Assembly (NCBI RefSeq): GCF_031755915.1
Contig: NC_083388.1
Coordinates: 3,541,501-3,605,500, forward strand
DNA length: 64,000 nucleotides
From: Ziziphus jujuba
Taxonomy: Eukaryota > Streptophyta > Magnoliopsida > Rosales > Rhamnaceae
Direction: 5' to 3'
Shown: positions 36,446 through 46,972 of the stretch, in pieces
Layout of the letters: each line of letters opens with the position of its first letter
Numbering within the stretch: the stretch's first letter is position 1
Translations under genes and position numbers: made by a program
Notes under the pieces: model-generated
Told to the model about the DNA's origin: nothing
The model's database searches: none
Seen by the model: only the letters and a program-made list of their open reading frames with translations

Positions 36446-37625
36446 ATGAAGGTGGTCGCTGCTTTCTTATTGGCCGTGTTGGGAGGGAACTTAAACCCAT
36501 CAGCTGATGATTTGAAAAAGATTCTCGGATCAGGTTTTTAATCAATTCTCTTGCTCAATTAAGAGTTAAAATTTTCATCTACTATTGGTCTTTGCATGTG
36601 TTTACTGTGTCAGGGTATTAGGGAAGATTGTTGTGTTAATGTTAATTATTTTTTTTTATTTTTTATTTTTTTTTATGGTATGTAAAACGTTAACTTTTGC
36701 AAATTGCAAAAGGCGTTTTTGTATGAATAAATGTGAAATTGTGTAGAGCATAGGCATTAGTAACATTGCCCAGAGGTTAAAAGAGATGCTTTGAGTAATA
36801 TATTACAGTTATGTTGCTAAGGGGACTTTCAGTCACTGGTGGGTTTGAGGATATTGTTTTTGTAAAATGGTGTTTCAATGCATATTCGATTATGTATTTG
36901 TGTATATGTATTTATTTGTGCATTCGGTTTATGTAGCTAAGGAGGCTTTCAGTTACTGGTGGGGTTCAGGATAGTGTTTTTGTAAATTAGTGTTGCAATG
37001 CATAATAGATTATGTATTTATGAATCTGTATTTATTTGTGTATTTTAACTAAGATAGTTGAGGAAAAGATAGTTGAAAGTAAGGAATTAAATGTTATTTT
37101 ATTTTATTTTTTTACTTTTGTTTTCTTCTAGAAATAGAATTTCTGTCTAAGATGCTGTTTAAATATAAGTAGAAAAAGGGATAGATTTTTTTTTTTTTTT
37201 TTTGGTGTACAATTTTTGTTTTCTTTGAAAAATAAGACTTTTCTTTAAGTTTCTAAAGAAAAATGTTGTTATTGGTGGTACAGTTGGAGCGGAGGCTGAT
37301 GATGAGAGGATTGCATTTTTATTGGCTGAAGTTGAGGGAAAAGATGTAACTGAGCTAATTGCTTCTGGAAGAGAAAAGTTGGCATCAGTACCATCTGGTG
37401 GCGGTGCAGTTGCTGTTGCTGCACCAGCGGGTGGTGGTGGTGGCGCTGCCGCACCTGCTGCTGAGGCAAAGAAAGAGGAGAAGGTGGAAGAGAAAGAGGA
37501 GTCTGATGATGTAAGTTTTTCTCTTTATAATCGACACTCTTTTTGTCCGCTTTCAAGTCTCTGTTTGGAAACTAAATTTTGCAATTTTCTTGTTGCAGGA
37601 TATGGGTTTCAGCCTTTTCGATTAA
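36446..37625 (+). CDS. RPP2: 60S acidic ribosomal protein P2
   Basis: Three exons, 36446-36533, 37284-37510 and 37599-37625, encode 113 residues. The protein begins [15 protein letters not shown], has the [11 protein letters not shown] helix typical of P2, a Gly/Ala hinge around residues 65-90, an acidic [10 protein letters not shown] stretch, and the invariant end [12 protein letters not shown]1/P2 dimers form the lateral stalk of the large ribosomal subunit and recruit elongation factors. The last intron interrupts the conserved tail, so the final eight residues come from a 27-base exon. Telo-boxes upstream suggest growth-linked expression. The family is certain and the P2 type is supported by the N-terminal helix. 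Confidence 0.97.
36811..37050 (+). repeat. 120-bp tandem duplication in RPP2 intron 1
   Basis: The unit at 36811-36930 (atgttgctaagggga...) recurs at 36931-37050 with about 15 percent divergence. Both copies carry cttttcagt/ctttcagtt-like acceptor tracts, so cryptic splicing is possible. Confidence 0.9.
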
Positions 37626-40231
37626 ATTGGGTTCTTGTTTATTTTTTTTGTACGAGAGTTTAGACTTTAGATGTGAACGTTGAGAAGAGAACTTGAATTT
37701 AATCTATGGTTGGTTATTATTCCTTCTTAGTTTATCAAGTAAAATTGTAATGGTTTGTTGCTTAGTCCGATTATTACAGATTGCTATTTTATGTTTGGTC
37801 GTTGCTATTTTACTGACCTGGATCTTCTCTTATGTTTTCTTTGGATCCTTGCCCTTTTATTTGGCTATTAATGATAGCCGGTCGTCGGTCAAAATTAATT
37901 AGACATCATCTAATGGCATGTGAAAAAATGCCAAGGCTAATTCTTTTCTGTTTTTGGTAAATAACGCTAAGGCTAATCTAATTTAGCTTGCATGTCGCTT
38001 CAGCCGGAACAGCAAATGTGCAATTTGTACCTATTTTTTTCTCTTTTCTTTTTTTTTTCCTCTTTTCCCCAAGATGGAACAGGAAAAAGAGACTGGCCTT
38101 TCAAATGCACTTCAAATGGTTGAGAAGTAAGCTCCCATGTTCCCTTTACCGATCGTCAGTGCACTCAAAGCAACACTGCTTTTCATGTACTTCAAGTGGC
38201 TGTACTTAAAATGGATAATTAAGCACACCAAGAACAGACGGATAACACAAGAAATCGCAGCCAATTAAATATTAAACATCTAGTTTGATTTCCTCTTCTT
38301 TATGGCCTTGTATCTATATAAATAAGTTGCTCATGGTAAGCATGCGCATGCCCCATTTTTTCACACTTTATTTCTCTCCCTTGTCATTCAACTTCAGCCG
38401 CATTCTTTTCTATCTGTTTCCATCACTTCCATGGTCTATCTGTTTCCATCACTTCCATGTTCTATAGATCAAAAGTCCTCAAAGCAATTTCCAGTTTTAC
38501 TATTTTTACGATTAACTTGAGCTTCCTAGTAAAATTCCTTGGAACTATATTGAATTATTCAACTGGGTTTTTCTTTTATGCTTTGGAATTTTATTGGTGG
38601 TTTAGTTGGTGCCCAATTTCATTTTTTGCCCTAATGAATGGTAGCATTGATGAAAAACCTAGGCTAGTTGAAATTAAAAAGGGAATTTTATTGCTGGAGA
38701 TAACTATGGTTCATCCAAAAGCTTCAGATCATGATGCTTTTGATCTCTAATAGGCCAATGGCCTATTTGGTAAAATGGAAAGTATTGGAGGAAATTAATT
38801 CTTAAGAATTAATATTTTAAAATTTATTTTTTCGAGAATGAATTTTTTTAATATTCTTTTTATAGTGTTTGATTGATTATAAAAGAAAATAGGATTTATA
38901 AGTAATTAAATAAATTTGTGTATTAAAATTAAAAAATAAAATTGTATTTTAAAAATATATAAAATTAATTTCTTAGAAAATTTTAAAATAACACATTTTT
39001 AGGAGGATTCATTTTTTGTGTCAATTTACTACATTGTGAGATTTATTTTCTATCGGGATGCATAAATTTCTCTTTTTAAAAATTATTCAAATAATAAAAA
39101 ATTTCACTTTCCCAAAAAATTTTAAATTTCCACTAATTTTGTCATTATTCAAACATCCCATAAGTAAATTTAATTTTTAATGGTCATATGAAAATTATGT
39201 GCTATCATATAGTGTCATTAATTTTGGCCATTAGATTAAATAAGTTATAAATAAATGGTTAAAATTAAAAGCCAGCACAAACAAATATTGGTTGGGTTAA
39301 CCTAGGGTGCGTGATACATTTACTTAAAGAAATGCAAATGACAACAACGACACTGATAGTGAATAGATTACGGTCATGTTACCATAGGAATACGATATTC
39401 ATTTCATAGATTTCATTTTTTTCCATGTTTGATAAATTTTGGATTTAGCAATAGCTATTTTATAGGAATAGATATGTTTTTATTTGAAAAAATAATTTTT
39501 TTTTTTTAAAACCTCAGAATTTCTATTCTTATGAGTTAATATAAATAAACTTTAAAATGCTTTAAAATATCTTTATTATATTTAGATTTACATTAATTAT
39601 CACATACTAAAAATATATAAATAAATATAAAATTAAAATTTTAATTAATTTTATCAAATTTGAACGTTTTTGAAAAAAAAAAAAATTATAAAGGCTAAAC
39701 CTTGATTTTAAGTTAACAGTTTTACTAAATATATAAATAAGAATTATCAATTATTTATCCATTTTCTATTTCTATGAATAACTATTTCTATTTTTAAAAG
39801 AATAATTATTCTGTATATACTAAATTTTAACCCCCAAAAAAAAATAAATTAAAGAGGGACCAAATTGACATTATGTCAAAATTTATGGAGGATATTGCTG
39901 TAAAAAAATTGGAAGTAAATGTAAATTGAAAGTTTAAATAAAGCTCAAGGTGGTGTTATTTATTTATTTATTTTTTAATATCCAAAAAGTTAGTTTATTG
40001 AAAGTGCAATATTATTAAATAACAAATTTCTTATAATATAATGCTACAACGTTTCAAGGTATATGTTTTATTCACGGTATTTCTTGTGCCTTTTTTCTTA
40101 TTTTGTATTAGTATGTTTGTTTGTATTGTATTTGTTGTGCATTAATGTTTGTATTCCGTTTTTGAATTTGGGTTTGGGCTGATTGGAAATCTGACATTTT
40201 TGGGTGATTATTAACTTGCCATGGTTCTAGT

Positions 40232-40330
40232 CTTTATTTGTCCCCAGGCATCCCTTATCCTTCTGTAGACTCGAACTCGGTGTAGGAAGCGTAAGCGGTG
40301 GTGCTGTTATCAATTGAGCTGCCACACTTG
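40232..40330 (-). mobile_element. tRNA-derived SINE-like segment
   Basis: On the minus strand a tRNA-like head is visible: an A-box-like TGGCAGCTCAATTG (about 40324-40311), and about 32 bases later a B-box-like GAGTTCGAGTCTA (about 40279-40267). This order and spacing match internal RNA polymerase III promoters of SINEs. No poly(A) or target duplication was confirmed. Confidence 0.4.
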
Positions 40331-40436
40331 TCTGCCATGATTCTAGTTCCTGTCTATTATTTAGCGGTCTTTTATTTTCTATTACTTTGGTTGCTTGCTT
40401 AAAAAAATCTGTATTTTATGATCTATTTTGTGGTCC

Positions 40437-41055
40437 ATTAACTTGCATTGGTATTTGTTTTTGTTTTTTTTTTTTATTCCTTATAAGCGTCAATTTTTTA
40501 AATGGTATTAATCAATCCTTTTATTTTTTTATTTTTTTATATCGATTTCTTAAATCAATCCTTTTTTTGTTCCTTACAAGAGTTAATTTCTTTTTTAAAT
40601 GGGTGTTAATCTTGATTGGTAATGTGACGAGTGTCAATTTTTTATGGCAATCTATACAATTCCTTTTTTTTTTATTTTTTTGGGTCCTTACAAGTATCAA
40701 TGAGTGTTAATTTCTTAAATTCTATACAATCTTGTTTTGGCTCTTACCAGTGTCAATAAATGTCATTTTGGTGGTAATGTAGTCCTTACAAGTGTTAATT
40801 TCTTAAATGATTAGCAATGTGATGGTGTAGGCTATTTTTGATTCTTACATGTGTCTTAAATGATTCATAATGTGACGGTATATGCTATTTTTAGTTTTTA
40901 TAAGTGCCAATTTGGTGATAATGTGACAGTGGTAGAATTCAAAAACAAGTGCAATTTCTTAAATGATTGGTAATGTGACGGTGTAGGCCAATTTTGGTTC
41001 ATACAAGTGTCAATTTGGTGGTAGTAATGTGACGGTGTAGGTCATTTTTGGTACG
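40437..41055. repeat. Irregular repeat field (ttacaagtgtcaatttcttaaa / aatgtgacggtgtagg)
   Basis: Two short phrases, one ending gtgtcaatttcttaaat and one aatgtgacggtgtaggc, recur at least five times each with variable spacing and indels. It looks like an old, decayed minisatellite. No ORF is conserved through it. Confidence 0.65.
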
Positions 41056-41942
41056 GAACCTTATTCTTTTGCACCCCCACTCCATATCAAAATGCTTGTT
41101 CTACTGACAGGCTAAGCTAAAATGAGAAGCCTCAATCAGGGTTCTGAAACGATCCAATTAATTGCTCGCCTCCCAGCCAATACCGTAACCAATGAGTTAT
41201 TGCAATGCTGGGCCCATTCCACTCTGTAGAGAGTTAAGTCCCTCTTTTCTTCAGCCTTTCTTTAGTTTGGATGGTCTTCAATTACAAGGGCTTAACAATT
41301 CATCGCTAGCCCTTTTTTTGAGCTCCTCGAGCCGGTGAGGTGGACATGGTCGGATTCAAACCTAAGTTTCTAGTATTTTGAGCTTTGATGAAATATTAAA
41401 TTACCACTGATTCCAAAATTTTAAATTGTTAGGATATAAATTTATTATATATATCAAAATTTTTGTTTTTAACAGTAATCGACAATTAGTAATTCATTTA
41501 TTTGTTTGTTCACCCTTGTCACAGTTGGTGCTTTGAATCATTTGATATCTGTAGCCATGAGTGGTTTTACTAGTTGCCTTAGGTTCCTCAGCATAACTCT
41601 GATATGACTCAACTTGTTTAGAATCACCTTACCCTCAACCAAAATCTGCACTTCTTAATGGTTGTGTTTGCTCCTATTACCTCACCGGCCTCTAAACAAT
41701 ACCATGCCCTGACTGTCCCATAACTTACTCAGTAAATATTGGAAATATTGGATGCGAATAATATAATGTGTTCTACAGACCCACGTCATGGTCGCTGCCT
41801 CAAAGCCTCGATTATGTTTAGGGGCAAAATGAGCATCGAACAAGTGGATGTATATATGTTCAATATTTAGAACAACAAATCTAGTCACTTTGTTATTGCT
41901 TCCTGACCATGTGAGAACAAGTGCCTATCATATTGATTAGAA

Positions 41943-42159
41943 AGGATTCAATGCAGCAGCAACGTCCGTTGGGAATTCAACCTTAATCAAGGAGGTGTTC
42001 AAACAATTTAGTGAGGAGTTTGGAACTGTATTTTCGAAGGAGAAGAATAAGGTGGTGAAGGGGGAGAAGAAGTGGTTGCACCTCTACGCATGTGAGGACC
42101 TGGATGAGAAGTACTTCACCATTGCAGCAGACATTGTCAAAAAACTGATTTTTGAATAA
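41943..42159 (+). pseudogene. Orphan coding-like segment, unrecognised gene fragment
   Basis: The frame starting GGA TTC AAT is open for about 70 codons to a double stop (TAA TAG at 42157-42162). It reads like real protein: KEVFKQFSEEFGTVFSKEK, then GEKKWLHLYACEDLDEKYF and AADIVKKLIFE. Codon use is balanced, unlike the AT-rich noise around it. There is no ATG at a sensible place; the frame is closed by TAG at 41937-41939 just upstream. I do not recognise the family. It may be the last exon of a decayed or captured gene. Confidence 0.45.
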
Positions 42160-42170
42160 TAGCACGAAGA

Positions 42171-42405
42171 GGCAGCTTAGGAAGCACGTGATGACTGAAT
42201 GAAGTTTCGCTATGTTAGTATAAATTTTTTTTGGACAGAATGATGTTGTTTAGTTTGATGATTACTTAAGGCTTGGACTGATTACTGAATATGGGCAGCT
42301 TAGGAAGCACATGATGGTTGAATGACTTTTAGCTTTGTTAAAAGATTTTGGTCTCCGTAAAATATTTTTGGATGGAATGAAGTTGTTCAATTTGACTGTT
42401 TTGGT
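42171..42405 (+). repeat. About 123-bp tandem duplication after the orphan ORF
   Basis: ggcagcttaggaagcac at 42171 recurs at 42294, followed by parallel but diverged text (tttttggacagaatgatgttgtt versus tttttggatggaatgaagttgtt). It may represent a duplicated 3' UTR of the fragment upstream. Confidence 0.8.
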
Positions 42406-42748
42406 TCCCTCCTTAACCTTTCTCTTCATCAGTCTTTTAATTGGGCAACCGGATTAGTTTCCAAAGTTTCCTGGTAGCTCATCAAGTATATTCGCTTATA
42501 TTCAATCAAGTGCTGACGTTATGGCATTCATCAATTCTATAATTGAGGCAAAACCCCAATTGGGTAAATTTGATCATTATGTCATGGAATATGGAAGGAG
42601 GTAGTGGAAGGCATGGTTAATCGTGTTTATTGATGCTATGTCAGGAGTGTTTTTTTTTTTTCTTCCTAATGTTCATAAGATGTGATACTATATTATATTA
42701 GAAAGGTGTATATTGGTTTATGCAATATTACGTTCCAGTATATAGAAG

Positions 42749-42921
42749 AAGGCTATGGTGCTGTCCGTCCGCATGCGGATCGGCAACAAAACCAACTGAT
42801 ACTTTTGTAAAAAAATATCAGCTTTGCTATACAGTTGTACACAGCAAAACAAATGCTTTTTAAAAAAAAATGTCGGCTTTGGTGCAACTCTGTATACGGA
42901 CGGACCACACTGTAGCCTTTG
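42749..42921. mobile_element. MITE-like element with 'GTCCGTCCG' terminal repeats
   Basis: The left end AAGGCTATGGTG...GTCCGTCCG (42749-42772) matches the reverse complement of the right end, AAAGGCTACAGTG...GTCCGTCCG (to about 42921). Internal sub-repeats (atcagctttg / gtcggctttgg) also occur. It is about 173 bases with no coding capacity. Confidence 0.65.
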
Positions 42922-43183
42922 GTGCCCCTGGAAGAGTGCTGCAATTTATTATTTTTTATATTTATTTATTTATTTTTATGTGAAAATAATTGAAGGCGTG
43001 GAGATAAAAGAGAGGAAGAAGAAAGTGAATATGAAAAGACCATTATTGCCCTTCAAAATGCTTTCGCGTGCATTATGCAAGAGTTTAATAGGCCAAATTG
43101 GATGGAGTTTAATAAAAGGGATAATGGTATTACGTTTAAAGGAGTTTAGGGACTAATTTGCAGGAAAAAACAAAAGTTTCAAA

Positions 43184-43213
43184 AAGGTGGCCGCTGCTTT
43201 CTCATTGGCCGTG
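43184..43213 (+). pseudogene. Fragment similar to RPP2 exon 1
   Basis: Thirty bases match RPP2 exon 1 (36449-36478, from AAGGTGG to GGCCGTG) with two substitutions. Similarity does not visibly extend into the flanks. The upstream neighbour is an A-rich stretch and no ATG precedes it. It is a small captured or duplicated gene fragment. Confidence 0.6.
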
Positions 43214-43668
43214 ATTCCTTATTGTTAGTTTCTTTTTACTTCTATCCATTTCAGATTTTATAAGCACTTTCAGTTATGAAGCTTTTAGATGTCGCCTTTC
43301 GCACAATACAAGTGAGACATGTGCTTTGTGTTTTTTATTCTTATCCAGGGATGAGGGAACTAAAACATGTCTCATGGGATTGGTAAGAAAGAATGAGGCT
43401 GGAACCTCTGTTGATTAATGGAAATCGATAATTTGGTTAGCAAGCAAATTTTCCAAAAAGATTTAAGGCACCAAGACTCAAGATTGGTGTTGTACTTGAA
43501 GAATTCTGTTTTTCACCTCTTTGAATATTTGTCCACCCACCTACCTCTGCCCCCACAGTCCACTGATAGATCTTGATATGACACGATTAATGGAAGCTAT
43601 TAAAATTTTTCTATGGATATACAAACAACAAGAAATATAGAAAACATTTTTGTCAAGCATAATGAATT

Positions 43669-46600
43669 TTAAGCACGCCTGTATTCATCTCCACAGTCAC
43701 CAATTATTTTAAGCAGATCTTTCCCCTTTCTTGAAATTTCTTGTATGCTGTTTACATCATCCTCATCAAGAGCAAGTGAAAATACAGCCTTGGAGTCTCG
43801 GATGTGTTCTGATAATCCAAGTCTTACGCCAACCATTGATCCGGCCACAGCTGGCTGAAATTCCACAAATCCAGACAAAACAAAAGAGATATATGATATG
43901 AATGATCATGAAACTTGAAAAATTAAAAAAAAAAAAAAAAAAAGAAAGTTAAAAGTGCAATATGAATTCCCATAAACGTATGAACTGAAAGTACTTGATC
44001 TAGTATGTATTTGACAGCAACAGTTGGGATTGAGACTCCATGTTTAGAAGCTATTCTTTTGAGTGTCTGAAGTAGAACCTGAAACTGTTTCCATCCTCCC
44101 CATGCATCAACCATCTGATACATAAATTGCAAACATAAATCACAAACTTTTATAAGAACTTTTAAGCATACAGAGGTTATGGAACTATATCCAAATTCTT
44201 CACAATCAAAAAGTCTTCTTAAATACTGTTAATCAGGAGTATTAATGGTATTCAAAACTGATTCCTATCATTATGTTGTACTTCTAGATGATACTTGTAG
44301 CTGATTAAGGTTAACATTTTGAGACTACCAATGCCTTACACGCCAGTAAGTTGTGTACAAGGATTTCATACCCGTTTATACTTTTGGAGTGAAGGAGTAT
44401 TAAGAGGAGGTCCAGCAAAGGGAATGGCTAAGTTGGTGTCTAGGAATTTTTCAGATAATAGACCACCCAGTACTGTTCCATACCTGCATTCGAACTATTA
44501 TACTCAGGAACAATGTAGAACAAAGAATGCATGATCGATATGAACAACACAAATGGAATGGAAAGCGTGAGAGAGGGAGAGAGTGACGTTATTAGTTTGA
44601 CTCCTGTAAGCTGGCAAAGCTCTGCCATTTTCTGTTGAGGGCGCATGTCAACAATTGAATGTTGGACCTACAATCATGTTACATGTAGAACAGAAACTTA
44701 TCACACAACTTAAAGATGGGCAAAATGTATCAAGGGAAAACATATTGTATCAAGCATATACCTGATTGCTTACAACAGGAATGTCATTCTCAAGGATTAT
44801 CTGTAACCTCTCTGTATCGAAGTTTGTCAATGCAATGGTCTTGATTTTACCTGCACAAAAGTTGCTAAGTAATACAATCAAATCATGCAATGCAGATTTA
44901 AATTTTAATTTCAATAAGACAGAGTTTTACCTTCTTCTTTTAAATCTGTAAGGTGCTTTAGTGCATCAAGGTAACCACGATTTGAATAATCCCACCTATT
45001 TCCATAGAAAGTGGAAAATGCAATGAAAGTTCAATAAAATTTGAGCATAAAATTGAAACAATCAAGTATCATTTACAATAAAAGAAGGAAAATTATCCGT
45101 CAAGCACACAAAGATACCATAAAATAAAATAGCATCAAGAGGACACTTAATACCAATGAAATTGAAGCATGTCCAAGGAAGTCACATCCATTCTTTTCCG
45201 TGACACATTGATGTTTTCCTTCACATAACTACTTGTCATCTTAACAGGCGGCGGCACCCACTTTGTAAGACTGCACATCAACACATAATACTGCTAAAAA
45301 TTTTCTTCAAATATATCTCAAACATTACATAGGGAGTGATAAGGTGGTTCATTTCTCCTCACAAAAAGAAAATAGACAAAAGGATTGGTTTTCTGCGAGG
45401 AGAGATGAGTCCACAGTAATTATCATTAGGCTTTAGTCAAATGCCTTTTTCGTTTTTACTCCGAAAAGAAAAATGAGCACTTGGTCAAGCGAAAGAAACT
45501 TACCCTCTAACCTTTTCCAAGAACTCAGGTGGCCTCTCTCGACGAACCCGATTAATGAATATCCCATACAGGTCTTCTGCTGGTCCATCTACAGAATTGA
45601 AATGGGAATCAATCAATCATGGAACTAAAATAATAACAGCTTTACATTAGACCAACTTATACCGTCATAAAGCAACACAAATGTAAGACAATCCAAATGA
45701 TTTTTGTTAACCAACTCATAAAAACTATACAGACACAATTTTTGTAACTAAACAAGGCGGTTTATATCCAATTGAGACCATGTATTGGGGAAGAACCACA
45801 AACTAAGTGTTAATTGCTGATATATGATTTAAGTGGCATACATATATCTGCCATATCAAAGGTGGTAAGTCCTGCATCAGCATACTTAAGCATAGCATCA
45901 ACCGCACTGTCTCTTTCAATCCGACCCCACCCGCCACTTGTTTGCCACATCCCATTCACAACACGGCTAATATCTAACGAATCCTTGCCCTTGTTAAGCA
46001 CAACTCGTCGGTTATCCTCACTCAACACACACTCAATGGAAGTCCTCAAACTGGGTTTTGGCATTCTACTTTTGGTTTTTGCTTTGGATGAATACGTATA
46101 TATAGAGCTGAATTTGGTAAATCCATGACTATGCAAGCTCAACAACTCCGCCATTTCAATGTGAAACGCCAAAAAATTTCGATTCACACATCCCCCATTT
46201 ATACACACACGCATACACCTACTTATCCTGGTTTTTTCCAGTAAAAACCTCCTCCACCATATATTTTGTTTGGATACAAAAACAGTAAGGGACATTATCG
46301 TAAAAACACACAAAAACAAAAATTGGCATCCGATATTTGCATCAGACAGTACATCATGTAATACATACAGTGATCGGCCATGTCGAAGGTGGAGAGGCCA
46401 GCGTCGGCGTAACGAAGCATAGCCTCAACGGCGTCGTCCCGGTCAATTCTTCCCCATCCTCCACTGGTCTGCCACATTCCATTCAGTACTCGGCAAATCT
46501 CCAAGGAATCGTTCCCGTTCCTCAACGTGATTTGGCGGGACTCGGCGGCTCCGACGCTGCACCTGACCGAGTTGGCTCGAAGCCGGCGCGAGCCTCGCCG

Positions 46601-46675
46601 AGCTACTATGATCGTAGAGTTGGTGGGCTTCAAAGAAGCAAGACAAAAATGGTGGTGGTTGAGAGTCGCCGCCAT
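43669..46675 (-). CDS. Aldo/keto reductase, predicted plastid-targeted
   Basis: Nine exons, in transcript order 46675-46369, 45588-45504, 45270-45154, 44995-44931, 44850-44762, 44667-44588, 44483-44372, 44114-43995 and 43854-43669, give 386 residues. The AKR tetrad is visible: D98 and Y103 in DMADHYGPAE, K134 in LTKWVPPP, and H169 in LQFHWWDY. The NADP-binding half ends with [10 protein letters not shown]. Residues 1 to about 45 are Ser/Arg-rich with few acids, like a chloroplast transit peptide. The substrate is unknown; this plant subgroup ([11 protein letters not shown] motif) resembles cyanobacterial and plastid AKRs. The donor of exon 6 (GTCACT) is weak but needed for phase. An alternative homologous first exon lies at 45842-46154. 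Confidence 0.92.
45842..46154 (-). CDS. Alternative, homologous first exon of the aldo/keto reductase
   Basis: This exon starts at ATG 46154-46152 ([12 protein letters not shown]) and ends at a GTATGC donor after GAT ATA T. It therefore leaves the same phase as the upstream first exon (46369-46675) and can join exon 2 at 45588, giving 388 residues. The last 50 residues parallel the other exon closely ([19 protein letters not shown] versus [19 protein letters not shown]), but the active-site context changes from ADHY to ADIY. The N-terminal leaders differ, so targeting could differ. Either mutually exclusive first exons or the remnant of a tandem gene copy could explain it. Confidence 0.75.
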
Positions 46676-46972
46676 TGCTGTAAAGCAAACCACTTGGCGG
46701 GAGAGAGAGAGAGAGAGGGAAAAAGGATAAGGGCGAGTAACTGCTTGGGGGAAATTTGAACCGGAGGGAAAAACCGGTTTCTTTAAGAAGAAGTGCCACG
46801 TCATCGATTTTGAGTAGATGGGTCCCGGAACGCGTGGAGAGTTTTAATTGCGTGGGTGATATTGGCCTCCGTGTTCTCTCTCATACAACGACGGGTATTT
46901 GATCGAAGAAAAGGTTCAAAGTTCAAACCGAGAAGAAGAGAGAAAGAAAGGTAGAGGACCGGCAATCTGGCG
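46676..46972. promoter_or_regulatory. Shared divergent promoter (aldo/keto reductase and membrin)
   Basis: Only 297 bases separate the two start codons, so both 5' UTRs and promoters must fit here. The segment is GC-richer than its surroundings, has a GA-rich leader next to each gene (gagagagagag near 46702-46717 and agaagaagagagaaagaaag near 46930-46950) and shows no clear TATA box. An ACGTC core (caCGTCatc) lies at 46797-46805. Confidence 0.6.

Larger units (their letters stand above)
37626..43668. other. Gene-poor interval between RPP2 and the aldo/keto reductase
   Basis: The two genes are convergent here. The interval is AT-rich and contains remnants listed separately: a SINE-like segment, an irregular repeat field, an orphan coding-like ORF with a duplicated tail, a MITE-like element and a fragment matching RPP2 exon 1. 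From 38760 to 40080 I see only AT-rich sequence with weak MITE-like symmetry (ends near 38753 and 39161). Confidence 0.5.

Noticed and set aside
41330..41410. Second tRNA-like B-box (ggtttgaatccg on the minus strand)
   Set aside because: No A-box at the right distance, so a SINE call is not supported.
46337..46759. 140-residue plus-strand ORF
   Set aside because: It lies opposite the first reductase exon, which has clear family similarity; the plus frame has none.
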